Source: Ignavibacteriota bacterium
GTDB taxonomy: Bacteria; Bacteroidota; Ignavibacteria; UBA10030; UBA6906
Length of the DNA stretch: 36,765 bases
Direction of reading: 5' to 3'
Assembly (NCBI GenBank): GCA_003162635.1
Contig: PMNE01000075.1
Location: 1-36,765, forward strand
The notes beneath the pieces are model-generated. The model saw only the letters and a program-made list of their open reading frames with translations. It did not search any database and was not told the origin of the DNA. The translations under genes and the position numbers were made by a program. Of the stretch, positions 24,928 to 32,696 are shown one piece after another; positions within the stretch are counted from its first letter, which is position 1; the number at the start of each line of letters is the position of its first letter.

Positions 24928-27326
24928 GGAACCTTCTTTCGGCAGGCGGAGTAGGAAAGCATGTTTGCAAAGCAGCGATATGCCCCCGCGTTGCCCTCCT
25001 TCAATTGCCGGTACCATACGTACGTCGTATAGATGTACGTTCCGCTGCCATACCACGCTGCAAGATATCCGGTCGTAAGGGGAGACTCGTCCGGATCGGC
25101 GCAGGAAAGGATGCGTTCATAGGCCTCGGGGACATCCGCGGGCATATAGAGAGCCCGTTCCTGCGTCCAATCCATCCAGTCCTGTGCGCCGATCCTGTTC
25201 GGCGATTGCATGAGCGGGTGGGCAGGCAGCAGGATGGTGATCGGTGATTCCTCGACGCACGCCCGCTGCCGGGAGATTCGGAAGGGGTAGGGCGCATACG
25301 CGGGCTTCCACTCCTGATCCTTCTGATACATCACCACCAGATTTCCCCCGTTCCTGACATAGTCGAGGAGGCGCCCGTTCTGCGCCCGGAGCGCATCGCG
25401 GACAAGATACGCCCGGATGTCGATGACGATCGTCGAGTAATGCGAGAGATCTTCCGACACGATGTCCTCATCCGACAGGACGTGCTCCTTCACCCCCAAC
25501 GTCGCCGCCGCCTCCTCCATGGTGGTATCGTAGCTCTTGATGATACCGATGTTGATCCCGGGCGAGCAGGCGGCGTCGATGATATTCACCGTCACTCGCG
25601 TGGAAGCAAGTTCGGTCCGGACATCGATGGGGTATGCCCCGGGAGCCGCATCAGGAGGAGGGGTGACCACGAGGCGGCCCTGGTCCGTGCTGTCCTCCTG
25701 GTCGATGACGAACTGGGCGTTTTCACCGCTCCAACCGGCCGGCGCCTTGATCCCAACCCTGCCTGCCGTCTTATGGGGCATGTGGTTTGTTACGAGATAC
25801 GCGATCGCAAATCCTTCCCTGAGACGCGAGCGGAGGAGGGAAACTGTTTGCGGTTCCACATCGATCTCCTGACGCGGAGCAACTTCATAGGAGGGTTCGA
25901 CACCCAGGCGGAGGCGCCTGCCGCCGATCATCATGGAAACGCGCCCGAAGATCCGCTCGCGCTTTTCCAGCGAACGATATTGTGTCACTGCCTTCGGAAG
26001 CGTCAGCTGTGCATTGCCTCCGACGGTGAGGGTGAAGACCCGTTGGTCGAAGTGCGACGACATCAGGGGAGCATCTCCGGACTCCTCCTGTATCGACCAG
26101 CCCTCCGGAACGCTGAATCCCCAGCGGACATTGCTCACCGCCAGCCGGGGCGACGTTACGGTGAGATCGCATGCCACACGCTGTTGCGCGACGACGGTCG
26201 TATCGCGGAGGCGGAAATCCACCTTGACGCCCGTGATGGTGGCAACCAACCGCGATCCCTCCTCCCTCCAGTGGTCGATCATCCTCCGGGCAAGGGGAGA
26301 CAGAGGAGTTCCCGCCAGGAGGGAATCGGTCCGGTCGATGACGTCGCAGACGATCCCCACAATCGAATCGCCCGGCATCGCGGGCCGCAGGAGGTCCAGT
26401 TCCTTGCGCAAAGGAGCAAGCGGGGCAACCGAGGGATCGCGGAACGGATCGATCCCCGAAAGGAAGGTGGTGCTGTCCTGTTCGTACTGGCTGTTCGACC
26501 GCATGAGCTTATAGAAACTCTTCCCCCGCGTGAACGAACGCAAATCGGCCCGATCCATTCCTTGCGTCTTGTGCATCCGGAGGGCCCGCGAGGCGATATC
26601 AAGGTATGTGCTGCCGGCAGAGGAATCGAATTCTCCGATCTGATTTGAAACATCGGCAATCGGCTCTCCCCTTCCGAAGACGCGGAAGAAGAGTTTCCGC
26701 GGTTGCCAGAGCGCGATGCCGGATTCCTTCAATTGTTCCGGAAAGCAGTTCGAATCCGCAGCGGCATCGAATGCTGCAAGGAGAGTCACCGCAACGGCCT
26801 GGTGATGCCCGTGTCCGTCGATCGTGTTGTGGTTCGTAAAGAGCACGTCGGGCTTGTTCTTGCGAATGGCATACACAAGGCGGCGGAGGACTTCGTTCTG
26901 TCCACCCCATTTGTGGAAAGCTTCCGTTGCCGTCTTGGAGTAGCCAAAATCGAGGAAGTTGAGGAACTGGACTTCCGCACCGAGGATCTTGCCCGCAGCC
27001 CGCGTCTCTTCGGAACGAAGAACGCCAAGCTTTTCATACAGCTCGGGCCCCGTTTCGTTCTGCCCGCCCTCGCCCCTCGTGAACAACACCGAGTATGTCT
27101 TCGCGCCGTACTTCATCCGATAATACGCCAGGGAAGATCCGTCCTCGTCATCGGGATGCGCGGAGACATCCATCACCACGAAGTCGTTGGAGACATCACG
27201 GACTTCCCGGCTGAATATCTTTCCTTCGTCTTCCTGGGCGAGAAGCAGGGAAAACGACAGTACCGCAAGAAAAGGGAGGGCGGCAAATTGCCGCAAGAGG
27301 GACCGGTCAACGTTAGGACGAGACAT
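24924..27326 (-). CDS. Large secreted PIG-L deacetylase with C-terminal extra domains
   Basis: An 800-residue protein. The N-terminus has a signal peptide (hydrophobic about 14-30, SFSLLLAQ). The PIG-L/LmbE zinc-dependent N-deacetylase domain is at about 50-290: zinc motif AHPDDED at 56-62 with His57 and Asp60, and IDGHGHHQAV around 169-178 supplying further His ligands. A middle region (about 370-590) looks like beta-sandwich, NEW3/alpha-galactosidase-associated domains. The C-terminal part (about 600-800; IGIIKSYDTTMEEAAATLGV, then VRNGGNLVVMYQKD) looks like a GATase-like fold. This tripartite layout is seen in FCB PIG-L proteins but its substrate is unknown; N-acetylated glycan or glycolipid is the family guess. 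It overlaps TsaC at its start and the binding-protein gene at its end. Confidence 0.88.
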   Translation of the reverse strand: MSRPNVDRSLLRQFAALPFLAVLSFSLLLAQEDEGKIFSREVRDVSNDFVVMDVSAHPDDEDGSSLAYYRMKYGAKTYSVLFTRGEGGQNETGPELYEKLGVLRSEETRAAGKILGAEVQFLNFLDFGYSKTATEAFHKWGGQNEVLRRLVYAIRKNKPDVLFTNHNTIDGHGHHQAVAVTLLAAFDAAADSNCFPEQLKESGIALWQPRKLFFRVFGRGEPIADVSNQIGEFDSSAGSTYLDIASRALRMHKTQGMDRADLRSFTRGKSFYKLMRSNSQYEQDSTTFLSGIDPFRDPSVAPLAPLRKELDLLRPAMPGDSIVGIVCDVIDRTDSLLAGTPLSPLARRMIDHWREEGSRLVATITGVKVDFRLRDTTVVAQQRVACDLTVTSPRLAVSNVRWGFSVPEGWSIQEESGDAPLMSSHFDQRVFTLTVGGNAQLTLPKAVTQYRSLEKRERIFGRVSMMIGGRRLRLGVEPSYEVAPRQEIDVEPQTVSLLRSRLREGFAIAYLVTNHMPHKTAGRVGIKAPAGWSGENAQFVIDQEDSTDQGRLVVTPPPDAAPGAYPIDVRTELASTRVTVNIIDAACSPGINIGIIKSYDTTMEEAAATLGVKEHVLSDEDIVSEDLSHYSTIVIDIRAYLVRDALRAQNGRLLDYVRNGGNLVVMYQKDQEWKPAYAPYPFRISRQRACVEESPITILLPAHPLMQSPNRIGAQDWMDWTQERALYMPADVPEAYERILSCADPDESPLTTGYLAAWYGSGTYIYTTYVWYRQLKEGNAGAYRCFANMLSYSACRKKVP

Positions 27327-27957
27327 CGGGAATGACTGTTATGATGTGATCAAGAGGGAGAGCCCCCGCGCGCACGAGCCGTGGGGGAGAGAGCGAAACG
27401 TCGACGACTGTCGACGGAAGACTGGCGGGGAGAATCCCCGCATCCAGAAACAGGTCAATCCCGGGTCCAAGGGAGCATTGCATTTCTCCGACTGTTGCTG
27501 GGGTCCGCTGACCGCTCACGTTGGCGCTGGTGGAGGTGATCGGGCACCCGCAGAATGCCGCCAGGCGGAGACAGAGAGGATGTGCGGGAATCCTGATGCC
27601 GATCGTCCCTGTCCCATGTGTCAATGCCGCCGGCACGTGCGGCGCAGCGGCAAAGATCAACGTCAGCGGTCCCGGCCAGAATGCCTCCATGAGGCGCTCC
27701 CCCGCCGCCGATACCTCCGCCGTCAGCTCCCTCGCGGCGCTGAGAGAATCAACAATGACGAGGATCGGTTTGTTCTCGGCGCGATGCTTGATGGCCGGTA
27801 TGCGCCCCACAGCGGCTGCATTCAACCCATCGGCACCGATCCCATACACCGTGTCGGTGGGATAGACGATCACTCCGCCTTCGCGGATTGCAGCAGCGGC
27901 AATCCTGAGGACTCCTTCGTCAGGTTCCGCCGCGTCAATGGTACGGCTGATCGACAT
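27313..27957 (-). CDS. tsaC: L-threonylcarbamoyladenylate synthase, TsaC/YrdC domain
   Basis: A 214-residue single-domain protein that makes threonylcarbamoyl-AMP from Thr, bicarbonate and ATP for the t6A37 tRNA modification. YPTDTVYGIGAD (about 32-43), AIKHRAENKPILVIV (KxR...NKP signature), the GTIGIRIPAHP strand and STSANVSG are all present. There is no Sua5 C-terminal domain, so it is the short TsaC form. It starts 17 bases after the heptosyltransferase and overlaps the PIG-L start by 14 bases. Confidence 0.95.
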   Translation of the reverse strand: MSISRTIDAAEPDEGVLRIAAAAIREGGVIVYPTDTVYGIGADGLNAAAVGRIPAIKHRAENKPILVIVDSLSAARELTAEVSAAGERLMEAFWPGPLTLIFAAAPHVPAALTHGTGTIGIRIPAHPLCLRLAAFCGCPITSTSANVSGQRTPATVGEMQCSLGPGIDLFLDAGILPASLPSTVVDVSLSPPRLVRAGALPLDHIITVIPDVSS

Positions 27958-27974
27958 CCTGTGCTGTCCGATGT

Positions 27975-29060
27975 TCAGTGGGAGCGGACGCCCGCCTTTC
28001 GTGCGTCCCGGGTTTTCCCGACGATGGCCATGACTTCATTCCTCACGCGAACGGCCGATATCGCGCGCATGCACTCCAACGTGCCGATGGGACATTTCTT
28101 CCCGCCGTGGATGGCGCAAGGCCGGCACAGAAGTCCGCTTGTCTCCACAACCCGATCCCGCGGCCCGGCGGGGGCAAAGCCGAAGCCGGGAACCGTAGGT
28201 CCAAAGATTGCAACAACGGGAGTCCTCATCGCGACGCCAAGATGTGCAGGGGCGCTATCATTTGTTATTAACGCCGCACAGCGTCCAAGGAGTTCTGCGG
28301 ACTGCAGAATGGTGAGGGCCCCCGCAGCATGGACGATCCGGGTCGTCCCCGCTTCCTTCGCGATGGAAGCGCAGAGCTCACGATCCCCTTCTCCTCCCAC
28401 GAGGGCGACTGCGATCCCCTCTCCCGACAGCAGGCGGAGTAGTTCGACGTATCTTTCCTTCGGCCATCTCTTTGTCGCCCAGACCGAACCGGGCGCAATG
28501 GCAACCATCTTCATTTCCTCTTTCGCGGACGACGGGGGGGTGCGTCCCTTCAGGAGCTCATCGACGGCGATCCTGTCCTCTGCGGAAGGATACAGCAGAG
28601 GCAACGGCCGCTTCCCCCATTTCAGTTCCAGCGGCTTGCCCAGGGAGAGATTCCGCATGATCTCGTGCCGATCCCGATCATAAGGGACGGTGGTGGTCAT
28701 GAGATGCCTCCCCATGCCTCGCCGGAACCCAATGCGGATGGGGATGCCGGCAGCCCGGCACACAAACGCACTGCGGAACGATCGATGCGGTATGAGCGCG
28801 ATATCGAACTTCTCGGCACGCATGAGCCCGATCATCGTCACCATACCCCCAAACCCCCGCAAGCTGCCGCGCTTGTCGTATTCGAGCACCTTCGACACAG
28901 CCGGGTGGCCGCGAAGCATCGACGCCGCGGCGGGAATCGTTACGGGAATGATCGCAGCGGCGGGGAATTTCTCGTGGAGGGCCTGAATCAACGGCAGGGT
29001 CAGAACGACGTCTCCCAGGAACGCTGTTTGGAACACTGCGATTTTCTTCGGCTCATTCAT
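27975..29060 (-). CDS. GT9 heptosyltransferase family protein (WaaF-like)
   Basis: A 361-residue GT-B enzyme. The N-terminal KIAVFQTAFLGDVVLTLPLI corresponds to the heptosyltransferase acceptor domain, GSVWATKRWPKERY to the ADP-heptose site and NDSAPAHLGVAMRTPVVAIFGPT to the conserved C-terminal motif. A Cys-rich tail (LLCRPCAIHGGKKCPIGTLECM) is also typical. The family adds heptose to LPS inner core at the cytosolic membrane face. The ATG at 29060 is chosen since it forms an ATGA overlap with the acyltransferase stop; the longer frame to 29150 overlaps that gene. Specific acceptor (Hep I, II or other) is open. Confidence 0.92.
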   Translation of the reverse strand: MNEPKKIAVFQTAFLGDVVLTLPLIQALHEKFPAAAIIPVTIPAAASMLRGHPAVSKVLEYDKRGSLRGFGGMVTMIGLMRAEKFDIALIPHRSFRSAFVCRAAGIPIRIGFRRGMGRHLMTTTVPYDRDRHEIMRNLSLGKPLELKWGKRPLPLLYPSAEDRIAVDELLKGRTPPSSAKEEMKMVAIAPGSVWATKRWPKERYVELLRLLSGEGIAVALVGGEGDRELCASIAKEAGTTRIVHAAGALTILQSAELLGRCAALITNDSAPAHLGVAMRTPVVAIFGPTVPGFGFAPAGPRDRVVETSGLLCRPCAIHGGKKCPIGTLECMRAISAVRVRNEVMAIVGKTRDARKAGVRSH

Positions 29061-30001
29061 GCCACTCGTCCGGGGGTGGTCGCACCCCCTTGGCTCATTT
29101 GCTCCCGATAATATGCCGTGTGCTTCCAGCGTTTGTGCATCCACAACCAATGATCGGGGTAACGACGGATGTATCGCTCGAGCAGGGCTGTGTGCCTGCG
29201 GGTCAGTTCCAGAATCTTCTCCTCGGCCGTGCCGACGAGGTGTGACCGGTCGAGTTCTTCGAACTCCACTTTGTACGTCCCATCGCGCTGGCGGAGAATG
29301 AAGTACATGACGATAGGTATATCGTTCTTCAGACTGAACATGGCGGGGCCGCGATGCGTCGCAGCGGGTCTTCCGAAAAACTCCACAAACACTCCCTCCT
29401 TCGGGCCGCTCTGGTCCCCGAGCATCGCCACAATACGGCCTTCCCTGGTAAGCCGAATGACTTCACGGACCGATTGCCGCATCGTCACTGTGCCGTTGCC
29501 GAACCGGTTCCTGTTCGCGTGAATGGCCCTGTCGATATAGGGGTTACGCTGCGGCTGTGCGATCGCGACAACCGGGTTGCCGAGTTGGAGACCGAGGGAC
29601 GTTGCGGTCAATTCCCAGGAACCGAAATGTCCCGAAAGAAGAATGAGTCCCTTTCCGCGGGCCAGCGCATGGAGGGGAACGTCCCTGTTGACAGGCAGGA
29701 ATATCCTCTTCAACTCCGCTTCATCCGCGCCGCCAGCCCAGAGCATCTCGACGACCGCCCGCGCATATCCCCGGTAGGTCCCCGCCGCAATACGGGAAAG
29801 CTCCGCTTCCCCTTTTTCCGGAAACGCATGCCGCAGGTTATCGAGCGTAATCGCCCGCCGGAATCTCAGCACCCGATATGCCAGGGTACCGAGGATGTCT
29901 CCCAGCTTCCCGGCTGACCGAAAAGAGATGTGTTGAGCAACCCTGTTGACGGGAGCGAAGAAGGCGTACTCGACTATGTTTCTCAGTTTGCGGAAAAGCA
30001 T
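29057..30001 (-). CDS. LpxL/HtrB-type lipid A acyltransferase
   Basis: A 314-residue protein of the lysophospholipid acyltransferase family. The H-x4-E catalytic motif is GHFGSWE (about 124-130), with ARGKGLILLS before it and GDQSGPKEGVFVEFFGRPA after it, both family landmarks. The first 40 residues suggest membrane association. It probably adds a secondary acyl chain to lipid A, fitting the heptosyltransferase next to it. The ATG at 30001 directly follows a TTG-N20-TAGATTGC promoter with no ribosome binding site, so the transcript may be leaderless. Confidence 0.9.
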   Translation of the reverse strand: MLFRKLRNIVEYAFFAPVNRVAQHISFRSAGKLGDILGTLAYRVLRFRRAITLDNLRHAFPEKGEAELSRIAAGTYRGYARAVVEMLWAGGADEAELKRIFLPVNRDVPLHALARGKGLILLSGHFGSWELTATSLGLQLGNPVVAIAQPQRNPYIDRAIHANRNRFGNGTVTMRQSVREVIRLTREGRIVAMLGDQSGPKEGVFVEFFGRPAATHRGPAMFSLKNDIPIVMYFILRQRDGTYKVEFEELDRSHLVGTAEEKILELTRRHTALLERYIRRYPDHWLWMHKRWKHTAYYREQMSQGGATTPGRVA

Positions 30002-30005
30002 CGTA

Positions 30006-30036
30006 GCAATCTACGAAACGGGGAGTGAACCTGCAA
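30006..30036 (-). promoter_or_regulatory. Promoter of the lpxL-heptosyltransferase-tsaC operon, TTG-N20-TAGATTGC
   Basis: On the minus strand TTG at 30036-30034 is followed by 20 bases and TAGATTGC (30013-30006). The last two bases of the -7 box deviate from TAnnTTTG. The ATG at 30001 begins only four bases after the box, so transcription would start at or near the start codon. Confidence 0.5.
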
Positions 30037-30097
30037 CGACAAGAACCACTGCGTCCCGTCAGGACGCCACCAAACTTGTTCGGCGCGGCATCCCCCA

Positions 30098-30133
30098 AGA
30101 AAAAAAAGACCCCGGGGAAACTCCACGGGGCCC
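30098..30133 (-). terminator. Intrinsic terminator of the GWxTD operon
   Basis: On the minus strand GGCCCCG pairs with CGGGGTC (with one G-T), followed by a T/C mismatch, two more pairs and a short loop. A run of eight T comes directly after the stem (A run at 30100-30107 on the plus strand). It lies about 25 bases after the GWxTD stop and separates this operon from the lpxL promoter. Confidence 0.9.
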
Positions 30134-30155
30134 TTGGACAACGACAAGCCCTGTT

Positions 30156-31523
30156 TCAGTTCGTTTGGATGAAACGCTGCCAGTTTTCATCCTGAAGCTC
30201 GCCCCGAAGGGTGGAATGGACAAGATCGTATTCGCCCCCCTGGTTCTTCTGGACAAAAACGAAGATCGCTCCCCCCTGAAGACTGTGGTAGGTCCAGATT
30301 TCGTACGCCTTGCTGTCCGATTCATTCGGATGGCGTTCAAAATCGTCCGGTGTGCCATAGGTGATGTACACTCGACCGCGGTCCGACCTGTATCCTTCGC
30401 GACCCATCACCCCGAAATTCGCATTGGCATACGTCACGCGTGTCATGTATTCATCCCGTGTTCCCGCGGGACGCTTCCGCCACAAATCGCTCAAAAGTTT
30501 CCTCTTCGCGTCCGCCCCCGACAGTTGCTCGTACTGCGACTTCTCGGGCTTCGTCATTTCATACTTGGACCAGCGGAATTCGCGATCGAGTTCCGATTCC
30601 GGCATTCCCGTATAGATCGCAAGAGGAACCGAGGACGCGGAGGCGAGCAGTGTTGAATCAATCCCCATGGAAGGATTATAGACGAAGAATCTCCTCGCAC
30701 TTTGCGTCAGGACGGCACTTGTTGTGTCCAGGAGAGCCACGATGAGCGTATATGTCCCGGTTTTCAGACTATCCGTATCGAACTGATCGACAAGCACCGC
30801 GGATTCACCGGTCCGTTTGCGAGTCCGGTCCTTGCTCAGCATCGGCTTCCCGACGGCATCAAAGATCGATGTGCGCATCTTGTAGTTGCTCCGGTCGTCC
30901 CCCAGCAGAAGACCATAGGCCTCCACGTAGATGAGTCCCTGTTGGCGCTCACCGTACAACCCGCCGATATTCGGGATCACGTCCAGCGTATTCTTGGTAA
31001 ACGGGGTCTTCTGCTTCGATGGCCGGATGGCCGACGCAAACTCGATGTCGCTCAGCGTGATTTTGTCGGTTGGCACGGGACGCATGGGAAATCGCAGAGT
31101 CGTGCTGTCCATTCTCTGAGGCGCATGACGATCCCGCACCACGGCCTTTAGCACGTAGTCGCCCCGGGGGAGCTGGACGGGGTAGACCCCCACGAGATTC
31201 ATACCGGTTTTGATCTCCGAAGTGTCCCGCACAGAATGAGGGACCAGCCACCGGTCGGCGAGGACAAGCGAGTCGCGCATCCGAAGCAGGAAGGTGACAT
31301 CTGCGGCACAGTTGAAGCCGGCAGAATCCGGCATATAGCTGAGGCCGGCCTGGCCGATGGAATAATGGATCTCGACGGTGCCGGTCGTATCATCCGGCCC
31401 GCGAAAACGTGCTGCATCCACACCGAGACGCAGCGGCTGCTTTGGAGGTACGACCTGTCCCCGCCCTTCCGCAGCGACGGAAAGGAGAAGGAGAAGCATG
31501 GGAACGACGAATGGGTTCTTCAC
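30156..31523 (-). CDS. GWxTD-domain protein with degenerate GWxTD motif
   Basis: A 455-residue secreted or periplasmic protein with a signal peptide (KNPFVVPMLLLLLSVAAEGRGQ). Residues about 30-330 are predicted beta-rich. The C-terminal GWxTD domain begins near 374. The motif that names the family reads GYRSD (377-381) instead of GWxTD, but the rest (RGRVYITYGTPDD, then YEIWTYHSLQGGAIFVFV) is standard. GWxTD proteins are found in FCB-type bacteria and have no firm function. It is the last gene of the response regulator-YjbQ-GWxTD run and is followed by a clear terminator. Confidence 0.9.
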   Translation of the reverse strand: MKNPFVVPMLLLLLSVAAEGRGQVVPPKQPLRLGVDAARFRGPDDTTGTVEIHYSIGQAGLSYMPDSAGFNCAADVTFLLRMRDSLVLADRWLVPHSVRDTSEIKTGMNLVGVYPVQLPRGDYVLKAVVRDRHAPQRMDSTTLRFPMRPVPTDKITLSDIEFASAIRPSKQKTPFTKNTLDVIPNIGGLYGERQQGLIYVEAYGLLLGDDRSNYKMRTSIFDAVGKPMLSKDRTRKRTGESAVLVDQFDTDSLKTGTYTLIVALLDTTSAVLTQSARRFFVYNPSMGIDSTLLASASSVPLAIYTGMPESELDREFRWSKYEMTKPEKSQYEQLSGADAKRKLLSDLWRKRPAGTRDEYMTRVTYANANFGVMGREGYRSDRGRVYITYGTPDDFERHPNESDSKAYEIWTYHSLQGGAIFVFVQKNQGGEYDLVHSTLRGELQDENWQRFIQTN

Positions 31524-31527
31524 GGTG

Positions 31528-31941
31528 CTACTCCCCGATGATTTTGACGACGACCCGTTTCCGTCTCCGACCGTCGAACTCAGCGTAGTAAATCTGCTGC
31601 CAGGGGCCGAAATCCAGATCGCCTTCTGTGATGGGAACGATGACCTCGTGGTGGATGAGAAGGCTCTTCAGGTGTGCATCTCCGTTTGTCTCTCCGGTCC
31701 GGTGATGCCTGTACTGCGGATTGGAAGGTGCGAGCTTCTCCAGCCATTCATCGATGTCCTGGATGAGACCGTCCTCCGCATCATTCACATAGACGCCGGC
31801 CGTAATATGCATCGCCGAGACGAGAACCATCCCCTCCCTGACACCGCTCTTCTTGACGATCGCCCGGACCTTTTCGGTGATATTGAGGTATTCCCGCTGC
31901 TTTCGTGTCTCAAACCAAAGGTACTCTGTCGCACTCTTCAT
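31528..31941 (-). CDS. YjbQ family protein (UPF0047)
   Basis: A 137-residue protein. The family blocks are present: [19 protein letters not shown] (45-63), [19 protein letters not shown] (77-95) with the conserved His-rich pocket, and [20 protein letters not shown] (104-123). Members have been annotated as secondary thiamine-phosphate synthase because of weak activity, but their physiological role is not settled. Its start overlaps the response regulator stop (ATGA) and it ends 4 bases before the GWxTD gene. Confidence 0.95.
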   Translation of the reverse strand: MKSATEYLWFETRKQREYLNITEKVRAIVKKSGVREGMVLVSAMHITAGVYVNDAEDGLIQDIDEWLEKLAPSNPQYRHHRTGETNGDAHLKSLLIHHEVIVPITEGDLDFGPWQQIYYAEFDGRRRKRVVVKIIGE

Positions 31942-32300
31942 GTGATAAAGCTCTTCACTTTGCTGATAACATCCGGAATCGACAATGGCTTCGGCAGGAA
32001 GTCGTTTGCGCCCGCGGCAAGCACAAGGTCACGCACGTTGTTCGCGCCGAATCCGCTTATTCCGATAATATAGACTGTTGCGTTCGTGGCACGGATGCGG
32101 CTGATCAGGTCCACCCCGCCGAGGTTGGGCATTCCAAGATCGGTCACGACAAGTGCGATATCATCCTGATGCGCAAGGAGGATGTCGAGCGCGACGAGAC
32201 CGTCGTTCGCCTGGTACACCACAAAGCCCTCCACTTCGAACGCGAGAGCGAAGAGCATCCGAAGCGTTTCGTCGTCCTCGACCACCAGAACACCAGCCAT
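31938..32300 (-). CDS. Single-domain response regulator (CheY-like receiver)
   Basis: A 120-residue receiver domain. Acidic pocket EDD (8-10), phosphoacceptor Asp54 in VVTDLGMP, Ser82 in GISGF as the switch Thr/Ser, and Lys104 in PKPLS are present. There is no output domain, so it acts by protein contact. The ATG at 32300 is chosen at the natural start of the fold (AGVLVVEDD follows); the open frame extends upstream to 32390. It leads the YjbQ-GWxTD run, with no histidine kinase gene in the window. Confidence 0.93.
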   Translation of the reverse strand: MAGVLVVEDDETLRMLFALAFEVEGFVVYQANDGLVALDILLAHQDDIALVVTDLGMPNLGGVDLISRIRATNATVYIIGISGFGANNVRDLVLAAGANDFLPKPLSIPDVISKVKSFIT

Positions 32301-32378
32301 TCCCAACCCTCGTGTGGTAACTCGATTGCCGCGCCAGGAGGAACACGCACCTTCAATGACTGGACGCTCTCTGATGGA

Positions 32379-32409
32379 ATAATGTATCAATTGTCACCGT
32401 GATTCGCAA
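32379..32409 (-). promoter_or_regulatory. Promoter of the response regulator operon, TTG-N20-TACATTAT
   Basis: On the minus strand TTG at 32409-32407, 20-base spacer, TACATTAT at 32386-32379 (last two bases off consensus). The start would be near 32372, giving a leader of about 70 bases before the ATG at 32300. It overlaps the region shared with the divergent gene at 32457. Confidence 0.6.
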
Positions 32410-32422
32410 TCCTCATCCGTTC

Positions 32423-32453
32423 TTACCTTTCGCACGGAGATTTTGTATATTTC
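32423..32453 (+). promoter_or_regulatory. Possible promoter of the small membrane protein, TTA-N20-TATATTTC
   Basis: TTA at 32423-32425 replaces TTG, then 20 bases and TATATTTC at 32446-32453. The ATG at 32457 follows three bases after the -7 box, with no ribosome binding site, suggesting a leaderless transcript. Weaker than the other sites because of the mismatch in the -33 box. Confidence 0.4.
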
Positions 32454-32456
32454 GTC

Positions 32457-32672
32457 ATGGCAAAGCTCGATCTTACCCTTTTCATCGCCTTCGGTCTGAT
32501 CTCTGCAGCAGGCATCACGACGGCTGTCCTGGCATTTCGCAAGGCATTGAGCGTTTCGGGGGACAAGGACGGCGATCTGAAGATGTTCCTCTGGGCATCC
32601 CTTTCCATGACAGGACTGATCGCGGCCGGCATGAGCATCGCCTACATTTTGCTCCCCATCGTGTTTCATTGA
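32457..32672 (+). CDS. Small two-helix membrane protein of unknown function
   Basis: A 71-residue protein with two hydrophobic segments (about residues 6-26 and 43-66) joined by a charged loop (RKALSVSGDKDGDLK). I do not recognise a family. It is the first gene of the rightmost operon, 24 bases before the esterase gene. The coding call rests on codon-like composition, the clean two-helix profile and its place between a candidate promoter and the esterase. Confidence 0.6.
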   Translation: MAKLDLTLFIAFGLISAAGITTAVLAFRKALSVSGDKDGDLKMFLWASLSMTGLIAAGMSIAYILLPIVFH

Positions 32673-32696
32673 CACCGGCACGGTGAGCAAACCGTC

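Noticed and set aside
23104-24954. A 616-codon open frame on the plus strand across the importer genes
   Set aside because: It lies fully antisense to the ATPase and binding-protein genes. Its translation is rich in Arg, His and Pro with no domain, as expected for the complement of GC-rich coding DNA.
27187-28683. A 498-codon open frame on the plus strand across tsaC and the heptosyltransferase
   Set aside because: Shadow of genes with strong motifs; low-complexity Arg/Ser-rich translation.
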